64,000 nt of DNA, from NCBI GenBank assembly GCA_021777555.1, contig JAJYDK010000014.1, positions 7,511-71,510 of the forward strand. The letters run 5' to 3'. The position numbers and the translations under genes are program-made. Every line of letters starts with the position of its first letter. Position 1 is the stretch's first letter. The DNA comes from Pseudomonadota bacterium (GTDB taxonomy: Bacteria > Pseudomonadota > Gammaproteobacteria > Steroidobacterales > Steroidobacteraceae). Shown here piece by piece: positions 57,916 to 64,000 of the stretch. Under the pieces are notes generated by a model. The model had not been told where the DNA came from. It did not search any database and was given only the letters and a program-made list of their open reading frames with translations.

Positions 57916-59051
57916 CAGGCGCTCGAGGAAAAGAAGCGCTTCACGCCCTCGAAAAAGCTCTTCTCCCGCGGTGCGTGCCGGGGTCCGCCGTGTTTGAGAG
58001 AGTCATCCAGCTTGCGGATGAGCTCCTTCTGCTCGGCCGAGAGGTGCACGGGGGTCTCGACGACCACCCGGCAGAACAGATCCCCGCGCGAGCCGCCGCG
58101 CACCGGCTTCACGCCCTTGTCGCGCAGCCGGAAAACCCGGCCGGACTGCGTCTCGGCCGGAATCTTCAGAGCGATGTTTCCATCGAGCGTGGGGACCTCC
58201 ACCGTGCCTCCAAGGACCGCTGTCGCGAAACTCACCGGCACCTCGCAGGAGAGGTGCTCGCCATCGCGCTCGAAAATCGGGTGCTCGCGCACGTGCGTCT
58301 CGACGTAGAGGTCCCCTGGCGGCCCGCCGTTGCGGCCCGCCTCGCCCTCTCCCGCGAGCCGGATGCGGTCCCCCGAGTCCACCCCGGGAGGAATCTTGAC
58401 CGAGAGCTTGCGGGTGCGGCGCACGCGGCCCTGGCCAAAGCAGCCGTCGCACGGATTGCGCACGATGGTGCCCCCGCCCCGGCACTTGGGGCAGGTCTGC
58501 TGCAGCTGGAAAAAGCCCTGAGAGATGCGCACCTGGCCCACGCCGCCACAGGTGTCGCAGGTGATCGGACTGCTGCCCTTGGCCGCTCCGGTGCCATGGC
58601 AGACCTCGCACTCGACGAGCTTTGGAACCTCGATCTCGATGGTGTGGCCGAACACCGCCTGCGGCAGATCGAGCTCGAGCTCGTACCGCAGATCGGCGCC
58701 GCGAAACACCTGGGCACGGCCACCTGAGCGGCGTGCGGTACCGAAGATGTCCCCGAAGACATCACCGAAGATGTCGCTGAAGGCATCCGCTGCCCCGGAT
58801 CCCCTGCCTCGCGCCCCCGCGGCGGCCGCCTCGACGCCCGCGTGACCGTACTGATCGTACGCGGCGCGCTTTTGCGAGTCGGTGAGCACCTCGTAGGCCT
58901 CTTTCGCCTCCTTGAAGCGACCCTCTGCCTCGGCGTCGTCCGGATTGCGGTCCGGGTGATACTTCATGGCGAGCCGCCGATAGGCCTTCTTGATCTCCGC
59001 CTCGGCGGCGGTCCTCGGCACATCGAGAATCTTGTAATAGTCTCTTTTCAT
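57915..59051 (-). CDS. dnaJ: chaperone DnaJ
   Basis: 378 residues. The J domain has His32-Pro-Asp34, followed by a Gly/Ala-rich linker. Four CxxCxGxG-type zinc repeats come next (Cys-Glu-Val-Cys-His-Gly-Thr-Gly, Cys-Asp-Thr-Cys-Gly-Gly, Cys-Pro-Lys-Cys-Arg-Gly-Gly-Gly, Cys-Asp-Gly-Cys-Phe-Gly-Gln-Gly), then the substrate-binding C-terminal domains. It stimulates DnaK ATPase and delivers unfolded proteins. It is preceded by two hairpins in the 125-base gap after dnaK and has no clear Shine-Dalgarno. Confidence 0.97.
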   Translation of the reverse strand: MKRDYYKILDVPRTAAEAEIKKAYRRLAMKYHPDRNPDDAEAEGRFKEAKEAYEVLTDSQKRAAYDQYGHAGVEAAAAGARGRGSGAADAFSDIFGDVFGDIFGTARRSGGRAQVFRGADLRYELELDLPQAVFGHTIEIEVPKLVECEVCHGTGAAKGSSPITCDTCGGVGQVRISQGFFQLQQTCPKCRGGGTIVRNPCDGCFGQGRVRRTRKLSVKIPPGVDSGDRIRLAGEGEAGRNGGPPGDLYVETHVREHPIFERDGEHLSCEVPVSFATAVLGGTVEVPTLDGNIALKIPAETQSGRVFRLRDKGVKPVRGGSRGDLFCRVVVETPVHLSAEQKELIRKLDDSLKHGGPRHAPREKSFFEGVKRFFSSSA

Positions 59052-59069
59052 GCGCTTCGCGCAGGACTA

Positions 59070-59094
59070 ACGGGGTTCGCCGTGCGAACCCCGT
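59070..59094 (-). repeat. 11-bp hairpin in the dnaK-dnaJ gap
   Basis: ACGGGGTTCGC (59070-59080) and GCGAACCCCGT (59084-59094) pair perfectly around CGT, 19 bases before the dnaJ start. It may reduce dnaJ translation or slow decay of the dnaK part of the mRNA. Confidence 0.6.
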
Positions 59095-59102
59095 CCGTGA
59101 AG

Positions 59103-59121
59103 CGGCGCGAAGCGCGCCGCA
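59103..59121 (-). repeat. 8-bp hairpin in the dnaK-dnaJ gap
   Basis: GCGGCGCG (59103-59110) and CGCGCCGC (59114-59121) pair around AAG, 8 bases from the larger hairpin. Together they resemble a REP-like pair that could end or stabilise the dnaK transcript. Confidence 0.5.
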
Positions 59122-59176
59122 AGAAAGTATCCATGCTCACCGCTACGCGCGGCAGCCCCCCTTGGTGCGCGGACAC

Positions 59177-61135
59177 TCAGGACGCCTTACGTCCCTTGTC
59201 CTTGACCTCTTCGAACTCGGCGTCGACGACATCCTCCTTGCCGCCGGCCGCGCCCTGCGACGCTCCGGCCCCCGCCGCCTGCTCACCACCGGCACCCGCG
59301 GCGCCCGCATCGGCCTGGCCGGCTGCGTAGGCCTTGCTCGCGATGCTGGCGGAAGCCTGGGCCAGCGCTTCGGTCTTCTTCTCGATGACCGACTGGTCAT
59401 CACCCTTCAGCGCGGTGCGCAGATCCGATATCGCCGACTCCACGGCGGCGCGCTCGGACGCATCGACCTTGTCACCGAGGTCCTTCAGGCTGCGCTCCAC
59501 GGCGTGGATCATTCCATCGGCCTTGTTGCGCACCTCCACGAGTTCCCGGAACTTCTTGTCCTCGGCCGCGTGCGCCTCCGCGTCGCGCACCATGCGCTTG
59601 ATCTCGTCCTCGTTGAGGCCGCTCGAGGCCTTGATCACGATCTTCTGCTCGCGCCCGGTCGCCTTGTCCTTGGCGGACACGTTGAGAATGCCGTTGGCGT
59701 CGATATCGAAGGACACCTCGATCTGCGGCATGCCGCGCGGCGCGGGCGGGATGTCCGACAGATCGAACTTGCCGAGCGACTTGTTGTCCACCGCCCGGTC
59801 GCGCTCGCCCTGCAGCACGTGGATCGTCACCGCCGTCTGGCTGTCATCGGCGGTCGAGAACACCTGCGAGGCCTTGGTCGGGATCGTGGTGTTCTTCTCG
59901 ATCAGCTTGGTCATGACGCCACCGAGGGTCTCGATGCCGAGCGACAGCGGCGTGACATCGAGCAACAGCACGTCCTTGACCTCACCGGTCAACACCGCGG
60001 CCTGGATCGCCGCCCCAACGGCCACGGCCTCATCGGGATTGACGTCCTTGCGGGGCTCGCGGCCGAAGAAATCCTTGACGACCTTCTGCACCAGCGGCAT
60101 GCGCGTCTGACCACCCACCAGGATGACCTCGGCGACGTCGCTCGCGGAAAGCCCCGCGTCCTTCAGCGCGGTGCGGCAGGGCACGATGGTCTTCTGCACC
60201 AGCTCCTCGACCAGCGCCTCGAGTTTGGCGCGGGTGAGTTTGATGTTCAGGTGCTTCGGCCCCGAGGCATCCGCCGTGATGTACGGCAGGTTGATGTCGG
60301 TCTGCTGCGTGGAGGACAGCTCGATCTTCGCCTTCTCCGCAGCCTCCTTCAGGCGCTGCATGGCGAGCGGGTCCTTGCGCACATCGACGCCGGATTCCTT
60401 CAGGAACTCCTCGGCCAGGAAATGGATGATGCGCAGGTCGAAATCCTCGCCCCCGAGGAAGGTGTCCCCGTTGGTCGAGAGCACCTCGAACTGATGCTCG
60501 CCGTCGATTGCCGCGATCTCGATGATGGAGATATCGAATGTTCCACCGCCCAGATCGTAGACGGCGATCTTGCGATCACCCGCCTGCTTGTCGAGGCCGT
60601 AGGCGAGGGAAGCCGCGGTCGGCTCGTTGATGATGCGCTTGACCGTAAGGCCCGCGATGCGGCCGGCATCCTTGGTTGCCTGGCGCTGCGAGTCGTTGAA
60701 ATAGGCCGGCACGGTGATCACGGCTTCGGTCACCGGCTCGCCGAGATAGTCCTCGGCCGTCTTCTTCATCTTCATGAGCACCCGGGCGGAGATCTCCGGC
60801 GGGGCCATGATCTTGCCATGCACGTCCACCCACGCATCGCCGTTGTCGGCACGCGCGATCTTGTAGGGCACCATCTTGACGTCCCGCTGCACCACCTCGT
60901 CCTCGAACTTCCGTCCGATGAGCCGCTTGACGGCGAACAGCGTGTTCTGGGGGTTGGTGACCGCCTGGCGCTTGGCCGGCTGGCCGACCAGCACCTCGTC
61001 GTCCTTCGTGAAGGCGACGATCGAGGGGGTGGTGCGATCGCCCTCGCTGTTCTCGATCACGCGAGGCTTGCCGCCCTCCATGATGGCCACGCACGAGTTC
61101 GTGGTGCCGAGGTCGATGCCGATTACCTTTGCCAT
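59177..61135 (-). CDS. dnaK: molecular chaperone DnaK (Hsp70)
   Basis: 652 residues. The ATPase domain has [13 protein letters not shown] and [11 protein letters not shown]. The linker [12 protein letters not shown] leads to the substrate domain, and the C-terminus is a Gly/Ala-rich tail ending in acidic residues. It binds exposed hydrophobic segments in heat shock and normal folding. It lies between grpE and dnaJ with its own sigma-32-type promoter. Confidence 0.98.
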   Translation of the reverse strand: MAKVIGIDLGTTNSCVAIMEGGKPRVIENSEGDRTTPSIVAFTKDDEVLVGQPAKRQAVTNPQNTLFAVKRLIGRKFEDEVVQRDVKMVPYKIARADNGDAWVDVHGKIMAPPEISARVLMKMKKTAEDYLGEPVTEAVITVPAYFNDSQRQATKDAGRIAGLTVKRIINEPTAASLAYGLDKQAGDRKIAVYDLGGGTFDISIIEIAAIDGEHQFEVLSTNGDTFLGGEDFDLRIIHFLAEEFLKESGVDVRKDPLAMQRLKEAAEKAKIELSSTQQTDINLPYITADASGPKHLNIKLTRAKLEALVEELVQKTIVPCRTALKDAGLSASDVAEVILVGGQTRMPLVQKVVKDFFGREPRKDVNPDEAVAVGAAIQAAVLTGEVKDVLLLDVTPLSLGIETLGGVMTKLIEKNTTIPTKASQVFSTADDSQTAVTIHVLQGERDRAVDNKSLGKFDLSDIPPAPRGMPQIEVSFDIDANGILNVSAKDKATGREQKIVIKASSGLNEDEIKRMVRDAEAHAAEDKKFRELVEVRNKADGMIHAVERSLKDLGDKVDASERAAVESAISDLRTALKGDDQSVIEKKTEALAQASASIASKAYAAGQADAGAAGAGGEQAAGAGASQGAAGGKEDVVDAEFEEVKDKGRKAS

Positions 61136-61201
61136 GTTCTGCTCCGCCGAATACTGCTGAAAACGGAATTGCCGTCTATGAATGGGCCGTCACTGAAGGG
61201 T

Positions 61202-61230
61202 TTTGTGGGGTGCGCCGGGGTGGATTCAAG
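61202..61230 (-). promoter_or_regulatory. sigma-32 (heat-shock) promoter of dnaK
   Basis: On the minus strand CTTGAA (61230-61225) is followed after 14 bases by CCCCACAAA (61210-61202). The heat-shock sigma-32 consensus is CTTGAA, 13-15 bases, CCCCATNTA. It is placed about 65-95 bases before dnaK. The match is close and the spacing ideal, so this is a strong candidate. Confidence 0.75.
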
Positions 61231-61252
61231 GCCCCGCACAGGCCCCCTGCGG

Positions 61253-61813
61253 TTAATGCGCACCCCCGGTGGGGGCCTTGGCCACGATGACCCGGGCGGG
61301 TCTGAGGAGCCGGCCATTGAGCTCGTAACCGGTCTGTATCACCTGGATCACCGTATTCGGCTCGGCCGTGGAGGACTCCTGCGCCAGCATGGCCTCGTGC
61401 CGGGCCGGATCGAAGGGCTCGCCGACAGGCCGCACCGGGGTCACTCCGAATTTTTCCAGCGCCTTGGCGAGCAGCTTCAGCGTCGCCGCCTGGCCCTGCT
61501 TGAGGCTGTGGACATCGACTTCGGGCTGGCCGGCGCTCTGTATCGCCAGCTCGAGGCTGTCCTGCACGGGCAGCAGCTCGGAGGCGAATTTCTCCAGCCC
61601 ATAGCGATTGGCGGCCTCGATGTCCCGCTGGGCGCGCTTGCGGACGTTGTCGAGCTCGGCCACCGCGCGCAGATATTGTTCCCAGTGGCTGCGGGCCTTC
61701 TCCTGGGCTTCGGCGAGCGCCTGCTGGAGCTTCGGGAGCTCCCCGGGCTGCGAGAAGGTTTCGGACGGGACGCCCTCCGCCTGGGAACTTTCGCCGGCCT
61801 GATTCATGCTCAT
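61253..61813 (-). CDS. grpE: nucleotide exchange factor GrpE
   Basis: 186 residues from ATG 61813 (AGAGG upstream; a TTG one codon earlier is possible). A long N-terminal coiled coil is followed by Arg-Lys-Arg-Ala-Gln-Arg-Asp and Leu-Leu-Pro-Val-Gln-Asp-Ser-Leu-Glu. The C-terminal beta domain contains Glu-Pro-Phe-Asp-Pro-Ala-Arg-His-Glu-Ala-Met and Val-Ile-Gln-Thr-Gly-Tyr-Glu-Leu-Asn-Gly-Arg-Leu-Leu-Arg-Pro-Ala. It releases ADP from DnaK. Between hrcA and dnaK. Confidence 0.96.
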   Translation of the reverse strand: MSMNQAGESSQAEGVPSETFSQPGELPKLQQALAEAQEKARSHWEQYLRAVAELDNVRKRAQRDIEAANRYGLEKFASELLPVQDSLELAIQSAGQPEVDVHSLKQGQAATLKLLAKALEKFGVTPVRPVGEPFDPARHEAMLAQESSTAEPNTVIQVIQTGYELNGRLLRPARVIVAKAPTGGAH

Positions 61814-61843
61814 CAAGAAACCTCTACAAATAAATCATGATCA

Positions 61844-61859
61844 CTGTCTGCATAGACAG
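61844..61859 (-). repeat. inverted repeat in the grpE leader
   Basis: CTGTCT (61844-61849) and AGACAG (61854-61859) pair around GCAT, 31 bases before grpE. It does not match CIRCE. It could be a regulatory hairpin or an operator. Confidence 0.35.
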
Positions 61860-62048
61860 GCCCGTAGCCCCTGCTCCGCCGGCACGCGCCTCGCGCGCGG
61901 GTGATCCGCCGGGGCGGCGAACGTCCGAGCGGGAGGCGAGAGCCGGGGGGCTCTGCCAGGCTGGACGGTCAGTGGCAGGGCACTGAGGGGAGAGGCCGGC
62001 GGGTGGCCGCAGCCCCCGAAGGCGACTCCCGCGCAACGAGATAAGGCA

Positions 62049-63116
62049 TCAGCGCCGGGAATTCAAGGCGGAGCCCAGCAGCTTGGCCGTCATGTCCACG
62101 ATGGGGATGACCCGCTCGTAGGCCATGCGGGTGGGCCCGATCACCCCGAGCACCCCGAAGACCGACCCTGGCGCGCCATACGGCGCGGTGACGACGCTGC
62201 AGTCATCGAGGATCTGGTAGCCGGACTCGTGCCCGATGAAGATCTGCACGCCCTCGGCCCTCAGACTCTGGTCGAGCAGGTGCAGGAAGTCGCGTTTTTC
62301 GTTGAACGCCTCGAAGAGCCGCCGCAGCCGCTCGACGCTCGAAAGCTCGGCGACGCTCATGAGGTTGGTCTCTCCCTTGATGACGTATTCGAGCTGCCCC
62401 TCGGGCTTGCCGGCCTCGAAGACATGCTGCGCCATGGAGATGGCATCGAGCATCACCTGGTTCAGGTGCGCGCGCGTCTCGCTCAGCTGGCGCAGGATCT
62501 CCTGGCGCACCTCCGAGAGCGAGCGGCCGCGGAACTGCTCATTGAGGTAGTTGGAGGCGCGCTTGAGCTCATCGCGCACGTAGTAGCGGTCGAGCTGGAT
62601 GATGCGGTTCTGCACCTCGCGCTCCCCGTACACCAGCACCACGAGAATACGGTTCTCCGAGAGCCCCACGAACTCGATCTGGGTGATCGATGCCTCGGCG
62701 GCGCGCGGCACGGTGACCACCCCGGCGAGCTGGGTGAGGTGCGAGAGCAGCTGTGAGACCGTGGTGATGAGGTCCTTGGCGCTCTCGGGGCCGCCCTCGA
62801 ACTGTCTGCGGATCTCCGCCTCGGCGGCCGCATCGACCGGCTGCACCTGCAGCAGGGAGTCGACAAAGAATCGATACCCCTTGTCGGTGGGGATACGCCC
62901 CGCGGAGGTATGGGGGGAGGCCACGAACCCGAGCTCCTCGAGATCGGCCATCACATTGCGTATCGTGGCCGAGGACAGCTGCAGCCCCGATTCGCGCGAG
63001 AGCGAGCGCGAGCCGAGCGGCTGGCCGTCGCGAATATAGCTCTCGACCAGCACGCGCAGCAGGTGTTGCGCGCGCTCGCTCAGCAGTTCTTCACGGTTTT
63101 CCTGGGACATGTTCAT
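62049..63116 (-). CDS. hrcA: heat-inducible transcription repressor HrcA
   Basis: 355 residues from ATG 63116. The N-terminal winged helix shows Leu-Gly-Ser-Arg-Ser-Leu-Ser-Arg-Glu-Ser-Gly-Leu-Gln-Leu-Ser-Ser-Ala-Thr-Ile-Arg-Asn-Val-Met, and then Ser-Pro-His-Thr-Ser-Ala-Gly-Arg-Ile-Pro-Thr-Asp-Lys-Gly-Tyr-Arg, both hallmark HrcA segments. The C-terminal GAF-like part ends Gly-Pro-Thr-Arg-Met-Ala-Tyr. HrcA normally binds CIRCE sites and releases them on heat. No CIRCE element is seen here, so its target probably lies at groESL elsewhere. It is divergent from nadK. Confidence 0.96.
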   Translation of the reverse strand: MNMSQENREELLSERAQHLLRVLVESYIRDGQPLGSRSLSRESGLQLSSATIRNVMADLEELGFVASPHTSAGRIPTDKGYRFFVDSLLQVQPVDAAAEAEIRRQFEGGPESAKDLITTVSQLLSHLTQLAGVVTVPRAAEASITQIEFVGLSENRILVVLVYGEREVQNRIIQLDRYYVRDELKRASNYLNEQFRGRSLSEVRQEILRQLSETRAHLNQVMLDAISMAQHVFEAGKPEGQLEYVIKGETNLMSVAELSSVERLRRLFEAFNEKRDFLHLLDQSLRAEGVQIFIGHESGYQILDDCSVVTAPYGAPGSVFGVLGVIGPTRMAYERVIPIVDMTAKLLGSALNSRR

Positions 63117-63191
63117 GCGCTGGGGAAATATAGTCGGCGCTGCGGGAGTGAGCGTCAAGCAACGGACACCTCATCCTGCTAGCATTTTCGG

Positions 63192-64000
63192 ATGAGCTCT
63201 CCCCGCACCTGCGCGCTGGTCGGCAGATTCACGGATCCGCGCGTGGCGGAATCCTCGCAGGTCGTGGTGGCGCATATGGCAAGCCGGCACGTCACGGTGC
63301 TGCTCGCTGAAGGGGCGGCCTTGCCGGACGGGGGTACGGCCACGCGCATCCCCGAAAGCGAGCTCGGCCGCCAGGCCGACTTGATGATCGCAGTCGGCGG
63401 CGATGGAACGCTCCTCTACGCGGCGGGCCTGGTGGCGCACCACGGCGTGCCCCTTCTCGGCATCAATCGGGGCCGGCTCGGCTTCCTCACCGACGTCATG
63501 CCCGAGGATATCGCGGCCTCCCTGGACGCGGCTCTCGATGGGCGCCTCGAGGCGGACGAGCGGCCGTTGCTGGCGGCCTGCGTGCGCCACGGCGACGGGG
63601 AGATGGCGCAAGCCCTCGCGCTCAATGATGTGGTGCTGCAGAAGCTCGCGACCGGCCGGATGGTCGACTTCGAGACCCGGGTGTCGGGCCATTATGTCAA
63701 TACACACTCGGGCGATGGCATCGTCGTGGCGAGCGCCACGGGTTCGACCGCCTATGCGCTCTCGTGCGGCGGCCCGATCATCGAGCCGAACCTCGACGTC
63801 CTCGTGCTCTCGCCCATCTGTCCCCACACCCTCTCGGATCGGCCGATCGTGGTGTCGGGCCGCTCCACCATCGAGATCAAGCTCCTCGATCGTCCCGACG
63901 CCCGGGCGCAGGTCACCTGCGACGGGGTGATCCTGGGGTCGCTCGTTCCCGAGGACGTCCTCTCGATCCGCCCCGCCAGCGAACGGATCACGCTCCTGCA
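63192..64000 (+). CDS. nadK: NAD kinase (partial, runs off the right edge)
   Basis: The first 269 codons are present from ATG 63192, in frame to the window end. The Gly-Gly-Asp-Gly-Thr ATP/phosphate motif appears near residue 70, then Gly-Ile-Asn-Arg-Gly-Arg-Leu-Gly-Phe-Leu-Thr-Asp, Leu-Asn-Asp-Val-Val, and Ala-Thr-Gly-Ser-Thr-Ala-Tyr-Ala-Leu-Ser-Cys-Gly-Gly-Pro, all diagnostic of NAD kinase. It makes NADP from NAD and ATP. The hrcA/nadK divergent arrangement is found in many Gammaproteobacteria. The usual length is about 290 residues, so some 20 are missing. Confidence 0.96.
   Translation, partial: MSSPRTCALVGRFTDPRVAESSQVVVAHMASRHVTVLLAEGAALPDGGTATRIPESELGRQADLMIAVGGDGTLLYAAGLVAHHGVPLLGINRGRLGFLTDVMPEDIAASLDAALDGRLEADERPLLAACVRHGDGEMAQALALNDVVLQKLATGRMVDFETRVSGHYVNTHSGDGIVVASATGSTAYALSCGGPIIEPNLDVLVLSPICPHTLSDRPIVVSGRSTIEIKLLDRPDARAQVTCDGVILGSLVPEDVLSIRPASERITLL

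Noticed and set aside
59162-61840. 892-codon plus-strand frame opposite dnaK and grpE
   Set aside because: Classic antisense-dnaK open frame. It is a known annotation artefact in high-GC genomes and has no domain.
62062-62067. CTTGAA on the minus strand at the hrcA end as a sigma-32 promoter for grpE
   Set aside because: No CCCC-type -10 element occurs 13-15 bases downstream.
63127-63158. TTGACG and TATATT on the minus strand before hrcA as a promoter
   Set aside because: The spacer is 20 bases, too long for a normal sigma-70 promoter, and the -10 is only a moderate match.

Overview
The window is about 64 kb of dense, high-GC bacterial chromosome. Codons end overwhelmingly in G or C, and GTG and TTG starts are common. 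The cluster carA-carB-greA, yhbY, rlmE-ftsH-folP-glmM-tpiA-secG-tRNA-Leu(GAG)-nuoA..N together with hrcA-grpE-dnaK-dnaJ-dapB is typical of Gammaproteobacteria. With the ECF/FecR/TonB-receptor set, an orphan flavin-dependent halogenase and a TPR-sulfotransferase, it suggests a relative of Xanthomonadales, Nevskiales or Steroidobacterales. That placement is inferred from gene content and order, not computed. No prophage, IS element or CRISPR array was seen.

Region 1 (1-12.5 kb) is accessory. It holds the end of a charged helical protein and an outer-membrane-type protein, then a CPA-type cation/proton antiporter and a CtaG-like oxidase assembly protein. On the minus strand follow a tryptophan-halogenase-type flavoenzyme and a solitary hydantoinase/oxoprolinase A-type ATPase. 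A gstA gene diverges from an HxlR-type regulator, with repeated operator-like sites between them. Next come a 59-residue membrane protein, a di-heme cytochrome c peroxidase-like protein, a sterol-desaturase-like hydroxylase coupled to a TVP38/VTT membrane protein, and a family 2 glycosyltransferase.

Region 2 (12.6-24.1 kb) contains, in transcription order, a 2-hydroxycarboxylate transporter, an ECF sigma factor, a FecR anti-sigma protein and a large TonB-dependent receptor with an N-terminal signalling (STN) domain. All are on the minus strand, and this is a cell-surface-signalling layout. It is followed by a metallo-beta-lactamase-fold hydrolase, a heptosyltransferase-like GT9 protein, a His/Trp/Gly-rich secreted protein and a TPR-sulfotransferase.

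Region 3 (24.4-29.7 kb) holds the homogentisate branch of tyrosine catabolism (hmgA-fahA). These genes diverge from a MarR regulator across a perfect 14-bp palindrome, and the regulator overlaps a secreted, membrane-anchored protein. Next to this is a compositional island, about 28.1-29.4 kb. It carries an unrecognised secreted protein and appears to have cut off a methyl-accepting-chemotaxis-like gene.

Region 4 (29.8-63.2 kb) is conserved housekeeping DNA, almost all on the minus strand. hrcA-grpE-dnaK-dnaJ has a good sigma-32-type promoter in front of dnaK. dapB overlaps dnaJ by one base. carA-carB-greA is preceded by a leader with in-frame 21-bp repeats, a hairpin, and a small ORF whose stop overlaps the carA start. 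Then come rlmE-ftsH-folP-glmM-tpiA-secG, tRNA-Leu(GAG) and the complete 14-gene nuo operon, with an AI-2E-family permease gene directly after nuoN. Only yhbY, and nadK running off the right edge, are on the plus strand here.

Many very long ORFs opposite the housekeeping genes are high-GC shadows and are not annotated.
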